From Hemileia vastatrix (taxonomy: Eukaryota; Basidiomycota; Pucciniomycetes; Pucciniales; Zaghouaniaceae): a stretch of DNA of 64,000 bases. The DNA is taken from assembly GCA_030280995.1 (NCBI GenBank), contig JASXTE010000002.1:39243183-39307182 (forward strand), read 5' to 3'. The position numbers and the translations under genes were made by a program. Positions 46,543 through 57,430 of the stretch are shown piece after piece. The stretch's first letter is position 1, and the number at the start of each line of letters is the position of its first letter. The notes beneath the pieces were generated by a model. That model searched no databases. It was not told the DNA's origin and was given only the letters and a program-made list of their open reading frames with translations.

Positions 46543-47678
46543 TAAAAGATTCGGAATTTTCAGACAAACAGGTTGACATTAGACATAAAAATAAACCTTC
46601 AAGCACCTGAAATCTGCCTATGTTACTGTCAAGTGTCAACATTTCTATCCCAAAGCACCAACCGTTTTCAATTTAACTGTATACTCTTACACAGCGTGCA
46701 AAAACGCGTTGTTTGCCAAAAAATCACATTGAATAGTGGGATCAGTGCATGCCATTTTGGGTGAATTCCACACGAGTTTCTCAATTTCAAATCTGTAGCC
46801 AACTGCATGTTTTTTATTTTTATTTTTTTATTTCGCACAGTGCCCGAAAGTGGGTCCTCGCGATTTTGTTTTGCTAAATAAATACATAAATAATGGTTCA
46901 TTCACAACATTTCGACTTACTTTCTGGCTCTTCTAAGTCTATAGATTACATTTATGAAGCCAGAAATTGTATCACTCCAACAGTTTTTTATAAATTTGAG
47001 TTTTAGAAGAAATTCAAGAAAATAAATTAAGAATGAGACATCCCAGAAGGTTAAGACTACCTTTTAATGAAAGATAGAGACACATGATGATGATTTGAGA
47101 CTTTAAATTGTCAAAAATAGAATGAAAATCAGGTGAAAAAATCGATTTTTGGATGAGGGTCACCAACGGTTATCAGCACGAAAATAGCCATTTGAGTGAG
47201 TTATATTGTGAATAAAAGTCTCAGAAGGACATTTAGAAACCATCTGTTTGTGTTTCTGCTAAAACAGATGAGGTTTTGTGCATTTTGGTTGCCGTTTTAG
47301 ATGGTGGCAAAAAATAACAGGTGTGGGGGGGGGGTTGGCATGAAATCACGACTACTTTGAGTTTCAATATATAGGTTGAGGAAGGGATCATTAGGTAATA
47401 TTTAGCTTCATTTTGCAGTTTAGACGCAGGAGAACGTTATTCGTTATGCCAATCTTGATATTGAGGACAAGTATCCTATCCACAGCCCTTGCCATCTGTA
47501 GAAAAAAGTGAAAAAACTTCTCAAATTTTGGCAGCATCTAAATCAATAAAGTTTGAGAGAAATGAGAAAAGAACTGCATCATATTATAAATGATAGGCCA
47601 ATTAGTCATATTCTGAGGATAATCAAGTGGTTTGAAGAGACGATAGCGCTGGAAGGTCCTATGCATAAAAAATCGGTA
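46543..47678. other. Intergenic DNA, no gene
   Basis: Nothing coding recognised. A G-run (47327-47337) and the block 47530-47680 just before the Tc1 element show no match elsewhere in the window. Confidence 0.4.
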
Positions 47679-47812
47679 CAGTGGCCGGACAAGTGTTCTG
47701 GCCACTTTTTTTTTTTTTGCCCATTTTTCAATTTTCTCTCTTACCACCATCACCCACAATACCCACCTCAAATCTTACTCCTTAGCTTATCACCTCTTTG
47801 AGATCTCATTAG

Positions 47813-47891
47813 GTATGTATTTCATACGTCTCTTTCATTTCTTTCACCTTCTATTTTCATTCAATTTTTTTGCATTTTTTTCAAAATTTAG
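47813..47891 (+). other. Probable 5'-leader intron of Tc1 transposase
   Basis: GTATGT donor at 47813 and TTCAAAATTTAG acceptor ending at 47891, 79 bp, 9 bp before the ATG at 47901. It parallels the intron at 7589-7654 of the other Tc1-like element. Confidence 0.55.
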
Positions 47892-47900
47892 ATTCAGATT

Positions 47901-49716
47901 ATGCCCCCTCACCCTTCTAAGAAGCAACTAAATGCTGACAAAAGGGGCATAATTGTAGGAATGGCACTCACAGGTGTCAATAGTAGTCAAACATCGAAGC
48001 ATTTGACCGTTCCTCGCACCACAGTATGCCACACAATCTCAAACTATGCCCAGGACAGCCGACTTGTAAACTTGCCAAAATCTGGTGGTCCACAAAAAAC
48101 AACCCCCAACAACTTAGATGAAATTTCTCAGAGAATGTCAGATAATTGTCAATCAACACTGAATGAAATCACTATCAAACTTACCTCAGATGTATTGTCA
48201 AGAACTGTTTGTTGCCATGCCCATGAGATGGGATTCTTCAAGCACATCAAAGCAAAAAAACCTTAACTGACTGCCTCCCACAAAGAATTAAGGCTCAAGT
48301 TTGCTCAAGCCCACCTTCACTGGACTGTAAAAAAATGGAAAAACATAATCTGGACTGATGAACCCAGTTTTGAAGTTGGCAAGTTCTCAAGCCAGGTCTC
48401 AGTTTGGTGGCAAAAGCATGAAAAGTACCAATCCAAATGTTTACAGCCAAATTTCAAGAGCAGTTGCACATCAATCATGATATGGGGCAGATGCTTTTAT
48501 TCAAGTAAGGCACAATCTGTCTTCCTCCCTCCAAAACAACAAGCAGCAAAAAAAATTATTAAAAATGTTTATTTTGGTTCTATCCTTCCTTGGCTAGCAA
48601 AAGTGGACCCTTGTAATTGCCTCATCCTTATGGAGGATAATGCCCTGGTTCATTCTAGCCACATGTCACCAGACGGCCTACGCACAAGGTCGAGGATGTT
48701 CCTGAAAGTGAGATGAGGGATTTAGAAACTTCTTCGAAGCACAGAGGAATGATTCGAGGAAGTGATTCGAAGGTCACTCGAAGTAAGAGCTACGGGTTCG
48801 AGGTATGTTTGAGAAGAATTATAATATAGTTTCAAAGGTAATAGAAATTCTTAAGATCTCACGAAGGGTTGGAAACTCAACAATCAAAGATTTAGGATTT
48901 AGAAATGATTATTGAGAAAATAAAGAAAGATACAATAATAATGATTTAACTTAAAAGATTTTACCAATATTAAATGTAAATACGTTTTATAATTTAATTC
49001 TAAGGAATATTGAACCAAATACCCAACCCTTTTATATCCTTTATTCCTCCTCGCATTGACCTCCCTCTCATCGCACCATTCCCATACCACAGACCATTAA
49101 TACACTTAGACCCTCTTCGCTAATATCCGTCCATGCTCAATTTACCCCTTTTAATTAATTAACAAACTTTTAATGAAAACTACTAATGTACTATTACGTT
49201 GATCATAGCGCTGTGCGTCGCTTATTGAAATTAAGACTAAGGCACACTATTGAGAGATTGACTAATTTAGATTTAGAGTTTAGGCTAGCGCAGTTGAATA
49301 GTAAGTACACAAAGGGGAATTGCAGTTGCTATGGAGAATTGCTTTCTGCGCTTCGAGTATAGATTTAGAACTCAATATTATTGATTTAATGAGCTACTTT
49401 TGCCTCGAGTGTCACGTGGCGCGTGACACCACATCTCAAACCAATTCTGAGAAGTTATCAGTATATGAAAAATAGAATGGCCAGCACAATCACCTGACTT
49501 GAATCCAATTGAAAATGTATGGAAATCACTCTAGTCAAAAATTCAGAAAAATAATAATCCCAAGAATGTTGAAGAAATTCAAAAGGCAATCCAAACAGAA
49601 TGAGATGCTTTCCCCAAAACTGAGCTTGAAGAATACATTCATTCCATGCCAGCCAGAACAAAGGAATGTGTTGAAGCTGGTGGTGGAGCCACCCATTGGG
49701 GATGTGAAATCAAGAT
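47901..49716 (+). pseudogene. Tc1-like DD34E transposase pseudogene
   Basis: Cut-and-paste transposase. The ATG at 47901 opens an HTH region (QLNADKRGIIVGMALTG, then RTTVCHTISNYA) intact to a TAA at 48264. The same frame continues with LRLKFAQAHLHW and the first catalytic Asp in IIWTDEPSFE, then GGK-like and MEDNALVHSSH with the second Asp. There it is cut by a solo LTR (48664-49428). Past it, in the same frame, come SPDLNPIENVW with the catalytic Glu (34 residues after the second Asp when the LTR is discounted) and a C-terminal SMPARTKECVEAGGGATHW. At least five in-frame stops (48264, two before PDLN, then TAG and TGA after it) show it is dead. Confidence 0.92.
48664..49428 (-). mobile_element. 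Solo LTR of gypsy G1 family in the Tc1 transposase
   Basis: TGTCACCAGACGGCC...GCGCGTGACA on the plus strand, flanked by a perfect CCACA duplication (48659-48663 and 49429-49433). It matches both LTRs of the full-length element at 50850-59436 and is more GC-rich than they are, with its CG dinucleotides still present (for example GGTCGAGG against GGTCAAGG). Orientation is taken from that element, whose genes are on the minus strand. Confidence 0.95.
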
Positions 49717-49813
49717 GATGAAAATTCTGGTCAATTTTTTATTTTTTTTATTTTTTTTGTGGAATTTTTATCAAGAAAGCAGGAATTTCTGATGGTTAAT
49801 GTCTCAAAGGAAT

Positions 49814-50134
49814 TGTTAAGACCTAAGAAGGTGGACTACCACTAGCGCTGATGCTAGCCTTAAACGGGACTGACTATGCTGAGTTACAACAGTGAGACTA
49901 ACTAGACTGACTATGTTGGGGTTACCAACAGTAAGGGGTAGACGGGACTGACTATGCTAACTAAGCAGTGAGACAAGAGAGTCATTGGATTACTAAATAA
50001 GTTGTCCAATGAGGAGCGCTCCACAGCACTTGCCCCCATATAACCCCCTTATGCAATATCCACTCTTCCGACTCTTTACGATGCATAGCGCCCATAGCGC
50101 TCCTCCTCTCCACCTCTCAAACCAAATCCTAACA
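49814..50134 (-). mobile_element. Solo LTR of gypsy G3 family (321 bp)
   Basis: TGTTAAGACC...AATCCTAACA, flanked by a perfect GGAAT duplication (49809-49813 and 50135-50139). It sits in the 3' part of the Tc1 element. Reversed, it matches the 5' LTR at 59614-59914, which precedes a gag gene on the plus strand; hence minus here. The interior has repeated GGGACTGACTATGC words (49867, 49943). Confidence 0.93.
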
Positions 50135-50351
50135 GGAATGAGGCTATTGCTTTAAGAGTCAAAAAAAGGTGCAGTTTTTTAGAAATCATAATATACATGA
50201 AACTAGAAAGCAAAATGAATTTCTGATAAGATATATGGAATCTACACCATTGAGAGACTCAGAATGAATGAATAATTCATGGTGGTAGTGTGTTGCCTTT
50301 GAGATTGAGACCAAAACAGGAAGTAAACAGAACACTTGTCTGACCACTGTA

Positions 50352-50849
50352 AAATCTCACTCAATGAGGGGCTGGTATGCACATATAGATAAGCATACTT
50401 AGATAACACCTGACTCCTGTATATAGACTGTAGATTGCATTTCTGACTAACTCCAATTCTTCTTGGAGTTTTCTACTGATACACAAACTACAGGTAAATT
50501 AATTCATATTAATTCTTTTCATAGTTGGCCACTCATGCACAAACTACAGGTTATGGTCCCTTTTTAGTGCTGATCATTAAATAAGTAAAGTGTATACTCA
50601 CAAGATTTGAATCCCACCTAATTCATTGTCTGATTTTAAACCACAATAGCCATTATACCATGGTGGCACACTTCCCTTTGATTTCTTGCCAATACACTGT
50701 TTTGGCCTCTCTTCTAACTCAACTCCCAACCAATACACTTTGTTGATTATTTCCCTCCATTTCATTTCATGTCTTAAAACCCACACGATACTCAATCAAA
50801 AGGACTGGAATCCACCTTTACTACACTTTCCACCCCTCCCACCCCACAA
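50352..50849. other. Spacer between Tc1 and gypsy G1
   Basis: Contains the tRNA-like relic at 50598-50669. Also has the repeated words CACAAACTACAGGT near 50473 and 50536. No protein-coding gene. Confidence 0.45.
50598..50669 (-). other. Decayed tRNA-like / SINE-head sequence
   Basis: On the minus strand, CCATGGTATAATGGCTATTG resembles a polymerase III A box (TGGTATAATGG), and GGGATTCAAATC, about 35 bases further on, resembles a B box. Spacing fits a tRNA, but the T-stem and acceptor stem do not pair well and no anticodon arm can be fixed. It is probably a dead tRNA or a tRNA-derived SINE head. Confidence 0.3.
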
Positions 50850-51617
50850 TGTCACCAGAAGACCTACGCACAAGGTCAAGGGTGTTCCTGGGTAAGTGAG
50901 ATTTGAAAAAAGGATTGAAGACTACTTCAAAGCACAGAGGAATACTTCAAGGTAGTGATTTGAAGATAAGTAAAAAATAAATTAATATTGCTTTGAGATA
51001 AGTTTGAGGTGAATAATAATGTAATTTATAGTAACACTAAATATTCAGGTTAATCTCACAAAAGGTTAGAATTTAATAATAAAGAGGGAATTAGGAGTTT
51101 TAATAGCTTGAAGAGAAAAAAATTATTAAGAAAGGTAGGAAAAAATAATAGCCTTATATAAATTTAACTACTATCACAACAATATTATAATTTAATTCTA
51201 AAGAATGTTGAACCAAATCCACCCAATTATATAGACAGCCCCATCTCAAATTAACCCCTTTAATAAACTGCCCTTAAGTTATCACTGAAACATTCAATAT
51301 AATCCACAGATCCTTTAACCTTACTCCTATCCCTACCCACAGACCTTTAATTACCCTTAGACACACAATAACCCAACATTGAAAATATACCATTGATCCT
51401 AGCACTAATACATCACCCATTTTCTTAAAGTTGAAAAGTATAAGCAGAAAATTGACCAATTTAAATTAAGGTTTAGATAGCACAGTTGCTAATGTATTTG
51501 AATTGAGACAAAAAAAGTAAAAAGCAGTTACTAGGTGGATGTTGTTTCTGTGCTTTGAGTATGGAATTATGGATTAAAAGATTGAGTTTTTATTAGGGTG
51601 TCACATGGCTCATGACA
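50850..51617 (-). mobile_element. 3' LTR of gypsy G1
   Basis: TGTCACCAGAAGACC...CTCATGACA on the plus strand, 768 bp. It matches the 5' LTR at 58676-59436 and the solo LTR at 48664-49428. Confidence 0.9.
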
Positions 51618-51746
51618 GATTTCCGGATATAAAACACAAGCTCTATTGAGCATGAGAACTCTTCATTAACCTTATCTCATCATTTCTCTCTTCTTGAAAT
51701 TTTTTTAATAGAGTTTTTTAAATATAATTAACTTGATATTTTTACT

Positions 51747-52830
51747 ATGAACCAACACAACAATTCCACTCCTACTCCCCCTCATCCCCACACTGAAAGC
51801 AGGATAACCACATATCAATTCAAGGTAGCACACACCACATGAATAGCTATGGATCTATTTCATGTGGAAAGCACTTCATCCAGAGGTCCTATGAAAGAAG
51901 TGCAAGTTTTTTCAATGGAACCAAGTAGTATGTAACACATTAGAAAAGAGCACATTCATCAAGGAATGGTTTTCTTGGACAAATTTTTGGTAATTTGCTA
52001 AATATCAGGCCATCATTGAAGACATTTGGGAGGCTCCCATCAAAAATTATTTGGTGGTGGATGGTACCAATGAGGTACTAAATTAGGAGGAGGGAAGGAG
52101 ATATCCAGTTGGGTATCCATTCTGAATCAGGGGAAAAGAAAAATGGCTCCGGAGGAGGAGGTTGACAAGTTAGTCAAGGATGGGTTGGATCCAGTAGTGG
52201 AGTTTTCTCCTACCACAAAACCACATTGACTGATTCTCAAGGATGAAGAGGATGAAGTGGTGGAAGTAGTCAAACCCACCAGGCCAAAATTATTTATTGA
52301 AGAAGATCCTGAGTTTGAAGTAAGTTGTTTTTAAAATTAAAAATTTTATTTTGCTTTAGTAGCTAACTGATTCTTTTTTGTAGGAGGAAATAATCAATGA
52401 AGAATTTCCTATTAAACCAGAGGCAGTGGTTATCAAGCCTCAAGTTGCAGATGATCCACCAATTAAAGCTGGTCCCTTGAGAGTAACTCTTACTGAACCC
52501 ATGACTGATGCTTTGAATGGGGATGTTGAGTTGGACCAGGTGTGGTAAAAGAAGCCTGGGAAGGCTTTTCAAACCACATTTTTTGAAAAATTATGTGAAA
52601 AAATTGATAGGATTGTCAATTCAGCTTCCTACAAGGTACTCAAAGAATTACTGGACATTGGAGAGGTGGTGCCAGTTGGGGAGGAAGTAGTTTTTGAGAA
52701 TGGTGGAAATGAAATTCAAAAATTGGTTGAGAAAGTAAAGGAATTCATTTGGATGAAAATAGAGGAGAAGATTTTAAAAGAAAAAAGAAGGAGAAGAAAA
52801 AATGAATATAGTTTTATCTTGAATATTGAT
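51747..52830 (+). pseudogene. Opposite-strand spliced ORF inside gypsy G1
   Basis: On the strand opposite to gag-pol, between pol and the 3' LTR. An ATG at 51747 starts a frame with Thr/Pro/His-rich text. It is stopped at 51840 but stays coding-like (MDLFHVESTSSRGP, APEEEVDKLVKDGLDPVVEF) up to DEEDEVVEVVKPTRPKLFIEEDPEFE. A clear intron (GTAAGT 52320 to TTTTGTAG 52383, 64 bp) then leads to EEIINEEFPIKPEAVVIKP, KKPGKAFQTTFFEKLCEKIDRIVNSASYKVLKELLDIGEVVPVG and a Lys-rich end. At least four stops break it. No domain is recognised. Antisense extra ORFs are known in some plant Ty3/gypsy elements; any relation is unproven. Confidence 0.5.
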
Positions 52831-53579
52831 GAATTTGATGTTTTATTTTTTTTGAAATTTATTTATCTAAGAAAGAAAAAGATTATGAAATTTTAATTTT
52901 GTTTAAATTTAATTTTAGTTTATATTAATTTATTTTGTTTTGAAGTTTTAATTTAATTTTGGTAGTTCAAAGATAAAAAAGAGAAAAAGAAAAATTGTTT
53001 TAAAGAAAAAATTAAAATGAAAGAAGATTCATTTTAGAAATATGATTGTATAGGATTAGAAAAATTGATTTCAATAAGAAAAAATTTCAGATTTGGAGAT
53101 AATTGAAAAATAAGATGGGTTTGAGGTGTATTGTGAAGATGTTTATGTTTGAGAATTGTTTAGGTAAGAAAAAAAAAAAAATTGAGTTTGAAAGGATAAA
53201 GAAAAAGTTGAATTGATATTGAATTGAAGTTTGTAGAACATATATAGAAAAATTAAAAAGAAAGAAAAAAAACCTTATTCGGTGTAATAAGATTTAGAGA
53301 AACAGAAATTTTGATTTAGTTTTAGTTTAATTTATTTTTAATTTATACTTATATTATTTTATATTATTGATTTTTGGGTTTTTTTTAAATTTAAATTTTA
53401 GTTAATTAGAAATTTTAGAAAAGAAGAGTATTGAAAAGAAAAATATATGAAATTTGAAATTTGATTTAGATGAGAAAAGAAAAGAAAAGAAAGAAAATGT
53501 ATAAAAAAGTTTTAAGGAAAGAAGATTGAGTTTTAAGGTTTAAGTTTTTTAGGATATTTTATATGTAATGATTTTAAAA
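52831..53579. other. Very AT-rich spacer of gypsy G1
   Basis: Purine-biased on the plus strand (many GAAAAAGA runs). No ORF, no repeat partner. Confidence 0.5.
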
Positions 53580-55270
53580 GTTCAGGAGAGTTTCAAACAT
53601 TGATGGATGGTTCCAAAGATGTTTTATTCAACTCATTGAGGTTTCCTTCCCATTACATGAGGTATTGAAGCTTCCTTATGAACCTTCTTGAATCAAGAAT
53701 CCAACTTACTTCCCACTCTAGATGATCTTCTACTTTGACTGGTTCCAGAGGGGGTCAGTTCTTTCCCAGGTATATTTCTAGAGCAAGTTCTAGAAGAGGT
53801 ATGTGAAAAACAGGATGAATTGATTGCCATTTTAAAGGTAACTTGAGTCTAAATGCATTTTTAGAGACTTCTGCATTGATTTCAAATGGACCCAAGTGCT
53901 TTTCAGATAGTTTCCTTGATGGTCAAGTTGTTCAAATATTTTTAGAGTCAATCCATACTATATTTCCTGGTTTAAAAGATGAAGCAGATTGTCAATATCT
54001 GTTGGCCTGTTCCTTATATCTTTGATTTTCTGCCTTGAGGTTAGATTGGAGTTTACCTTGAAGTTGTGAAACTTTTTGAATATAGTGTTCAGAAGAATGA
54101 TTAACTACTACATGAATTGAATTTAATTGAGGATGTCCCACATAGATTGATTTGTTGAAGAATGTGTTGAGTTTTTATAAGCAAATTCAGCCAATGGTAA
54201 CCATGCGGTCCAATTGTCTTGTTGATAATTGACATAAATCTAAAGATATTGTTTTAGGATTTGATTAATTCTTTTGGTTTGTCCATTGGTCTCAGGATGA
54301 TAAGCTGTAGAAAGATTCCTTGTAATATTTAGTTGTCTAAAATTTGATTCCAGAAATTAGAAACAAACAGGGATCCTCTATCTGAAATAATATCAGTGAG
54401 TAAGCCATGTTTAGAAAATACAAATTCTAGAAATAGTTTAGCTAAATCTTCAGCAGTTGAACTAGTATTAGTTTTAATAAAAATAGACATTTTAGAAAAT
54501 CTATAAACTATGACTCATATAGCATTGAAGTTATCTGATGGAGGTAATTGAGAAATGAAATCCATCAAAATTGATTCCCATGGTTTAGAGGGAATTGAAA
54601 GTGGTTGAAGAGACCCATACTTCTTGTGTCAAGGTAGCTTACTCCTATTACATTCATAACAGGCTTCAATATAGGCCTTAATTTCCCTGGTCATTCCTGG
54701 CCAGAAGAAATACCTTGCTATTAACTGGTAAGTTTTATCAACACTAAAATTACCAGCTAATGAAGAATCATGTCTAATATTAAATATCCATAAATTTATA
54801 TCCTTATTATCAGGTATGACTACTCTACCTTTGAAGACCGACAGACCGGATTCTATACTGAATCTCTTGTCCCCTTTCTTTGATATTATTTTGTCTTTAA
54901 CACCACACAATATGGGGGGAGTACTTGCTAGCAAGTCCACAACCTTGGACCCAAAATCACCACAGATTGAACACACATTGAGCTATTGATAAAGGAACCA
55001 TACAATCAGGGATGAACATCACTCAGCAGAAAAGTTTTAGATGGGTGTTCAAGTAGAGCTCAGTATGGGTTCAGTCTGAGTTCAGTCTGAGTTTCATCTG
55101 AGTTCCATCTGAGTTCAGCTTGAGGACTTGCTAGCAAGTCCACCCCCTATATTGCGTAGTGTAATCCCCAAAAAATAATCATCCTTTGACTGAGATTCTC
55201 AAATGTTGGATAGTAGATTTTGAGTTGTCATCAAATTCAATTGATGAGTTGTTAACACTGATTTGTTGAA
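53580..55270 (-). pseudogene. G1 integrase with chromodomain-like end
   Basis: Inserts the cDNA copy into the genome. The zinc-binding part survives at about 54790-54640 (HDSSLAGNFSVDKTYQLIAR, YFFWPGMTREIKAYIEACYECN). The catalytic core is heavily decayed. Towards the C-terminus, LLKPGNIVWIDSKNI, LGPFEI, AFRLKLPLKW and IHPVFHIPLLELALEIYLG are readable around 53980-53760, and then a chromodomain-like EWEVSWILDSRRFIRKLQYL near 53730-53670. A MITE at 54901-55161 separates the part upstream of the zinc motif, and stops occur in all parts. Confidence 0.82.
54901..55161. mobile_element. MITE family E, copy 2, inserted in G1 integrase
   Basis: CACCACACAATATGGGGGG...CCCCCTATATTGCGTAGTG, flanked by TAA on both sides (54898-54900 and 55162-55164). 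Nearly identical to 19589-19850, including the inner palindrome GACTTGCTAGCAAGTC near 55123-55140 and the CAGTCTGAGTT tandem. It is younger than the decay of its host, as the two copies have diverged little. Confidence 0.9.
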
Positions 55271-55359
55271 AGTTGATTTTAAGTTTTCTGGATTCTTTTC
55301 AGAAAATGCCTCCCCTCGCTGTACATAAATGTTGTCCCAACTTGATCAAATATCTGAGA

Positions 55360-56560
55360 ATACACAATTTTTTCATGTGCAGTAGTTAATAGTAAAATGA
55401 AATTCAGATAAGAACTCAGCCCACCTATCCTGAAATCTAGTTAGTACTTTGAAAGACATAAAGTATTTCAAAGCATTATAATCAGTTCGGATTTGAAAAG
55501 AGCTATTTATACTGCGAGGAAAAGAACAATATTTTCTAAGACAATTAATAATATCTAATAACTAATTATCATGAACTTCATAATTTAATTCTTCTGTGAT
55601 AAATTTGTGTGATTCATATGCAACAGGATAAAAATATTTTGTTTCAGGATTTAATTGGCATATTACCCCTACTATAGTGCTATTGCTAGCATCTGTCTCA
55701 ACTATTTTAAATTCTTTAGGATCAAAGTGTCAAAGAATTGGAGCTGTGGTGAAAACAGATTTCAATTCTTGAAATTATTTTTGTGCTATTTATGTGAAGA
55801 CAAAAGGAGTATCTTTTTTAAGAAGAGAAGTAAGATTTGTAATAGTTTTAGAGTAATATTTAATAAATCTTCTATAGAAATTAGTGAAACCCAAATATTC
55901 TTGTAAGGATTTTAGTGTTGTTGGCTCAGTTCATTCTAAAACTTTTTAAAACTTTTTATCATCCATAACTAAACCATCAGTAGACAATGTAAAAACCAAA
56001 AAGTAAATAGATTTTAGTTGAATTCACATTTAGCGTGCTTGGTGTAGAGTCCTTGTTCTCAAAGTTGAATGAGAACCATTTTAAAATGTTGGATATGTTC
56101 TTTGAGCTTCTTTGAAAAGATTAAAATGTCATCTAAGTAGACAACAATAAACTATTTGAAAATATCTTGGAAGATATTGTTGAGATTTTTTTGAAAATTC
56201 AATGGTGTGTTACAAAATCCAAAGGGCATTAATAAATATTTGAAACTAACAAATATGGTAAGCACTGCAGTTAAAGGTTCTTGAGCTTCTGCAATACATA
56301 TAAGATTGTATGCACCTCTGAGACAAATTTTAGAAAAGAAATTAGCACCATTAAAAAAAGTAAGAAGTAATGACATAGGAGGAACTGGATAAGATTTCTT
56401 CTTAGTTACTGCATTGAGTTTTTTATAATCAACACATAACCTAAGACTACCATCTTTTTTTAAAAAAAATAGCTGGAGATCTGGTTGGAGATTTACTGGC
56501 TTTAATGAAACCTTTTTCCACATTCTCTGCAATGGGGTCTTGAAGAACTTGAGATTTTTT
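55360..56560 (-). pseudogene. G1 reverse transcriptase and RNase H
   Basis: Copies the element RNA to DNA and removes the RNA strand. RT motifs: LRLCVDYKKLNAVTKK, FFSKICLRGAYNLI, then TAVLTIFVSFKYLLMPFGF and FQKNLNNIFQD (56532-56152). After a stop the YLDDILIFS active-site motif follows near 56145-56115, with [16 protein letters not shown] as the thumb/connection. RNase H shows ETDASNSTIVGVI, ELNYEVHDN and RTDYNALKYF (about 55710-55430). Several in-frame stops. Confidence 0.9.
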
Positions 56561-57430
56561 CATCAACAAAGAATAGACAGGTCCTGCTTAGGGTAATGGA
56601 CCTATTATCTCTATTTGATGATCATAGGGTCAATGAGGTGGTGGCTTGTCAGCCTTACAGATTGAGAAAACATTAATGAAGTCATGATAAGCTTCAGGTA
56701 GAGTTGATTTAATGGCTTCAATATTGATTTGGTCATGCTCTTCATCTTCAAAGAAGTCTGTCAAAGATAGACCTGTATTTAGAGAGCAAAATTAAATTAC
56801 TTCAAGGCTATTGAGATCCCCTTTAAGTAATGTAGTCAAGCTAGAATGGTTAGTTAAGTGCTCATTTAAAGAAAGATCAGATTCTTGGAATACATCTAGA
56901 AGAGAAGTGTCCTCTAGCAGGGCTTGGTCAGACAGGTTGTTTAACTCCCTATTGACCTGCATTGATGAATCAGAAATATAATTAGAACAAGGGGTGATCA
57001 ATCCCTGTGACCAATCAATTTTGGGATTCCAATGCTGTAAAAAGTCATGGCAAAAAATGGTATTGTCCATCCTTGCAGCATCCAAGAATGTGAATTCCTA
57101 CTTGAATGAGGGAAAATTTGGAAAGTTAGAAACCTATAAAACTTTCTTACTGAACCAGTATTTGGGTTCCTCTGATTCAACCAGATAAATTGGAATTTAG
57201 TCAATGTCTACAAATTTTCAGCTTAAGTTTCTCAACAAACAATAAACTGATAAATGAAATTGAAGCTCCAGATTCAATAAGACAACTGAAGGTAATATCC
57301 TTCTTAAAAAGAATTAGTCTCAAACAATTAAGGGCAGCTCCAGTCCTTAGGAAATATAGGTTCTGTGCACTGGGAGATATAAAATAGTTTGCTTTGCACA
57401 CAAGTAAACTATTCACTAGTTTTATGACTT
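56561..57430 (-). pseudogene. G1 aspartic protease and linker
   Basis: Cleaves the Gag-Pol precursor. The 71-codon frame from 57416 contains FSCLIESGASISFISLLF, where the catalytic D of D-S-G is changed to E. After a frame change, a protease C-terminal/linker motif DFLQHWNPKIDW (57085 frame) follows, with an acidic linker (ELNNLSDQALLEDTSLLDVF) up to 56792. Confidence 0.8.

Larger units (their letters stand above)
47679..50349 (+). mobile_element. Tc1-like transposon with two nested solo LTRs
   Basis: Terminal repeats CAGTGGCCGGACAAGTGTTCT and (reverse complement of the right end) CAGTGGTCAGACAAGTGTTCT, differing at two positions, with TA at both flanks (47677-47678 and 50350-50351). After removing the two LTRs and their duplications (48664-49433 and 49814-50139) about 1.57 kb remain, the normal Tc1 size. 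It carries one broken DD34E transposase gene. Confidence 0.93.

Noticed and set aside
42501..47678. A second host gene in the less AT-rich island
   Set aside because: I looked for exon-like stretches with splice sites and conserved motifs on both strands and found none that I could defend. A protein-homology search would decide.
48664..49428. Interpretation of this block as a DNA transposon because TGTCACC and GTGACA are inverted
   Set aside because: TG...CA ends, a 5-bp duplication and its presence at both ends of a gag-pol element show that it is an LTR.
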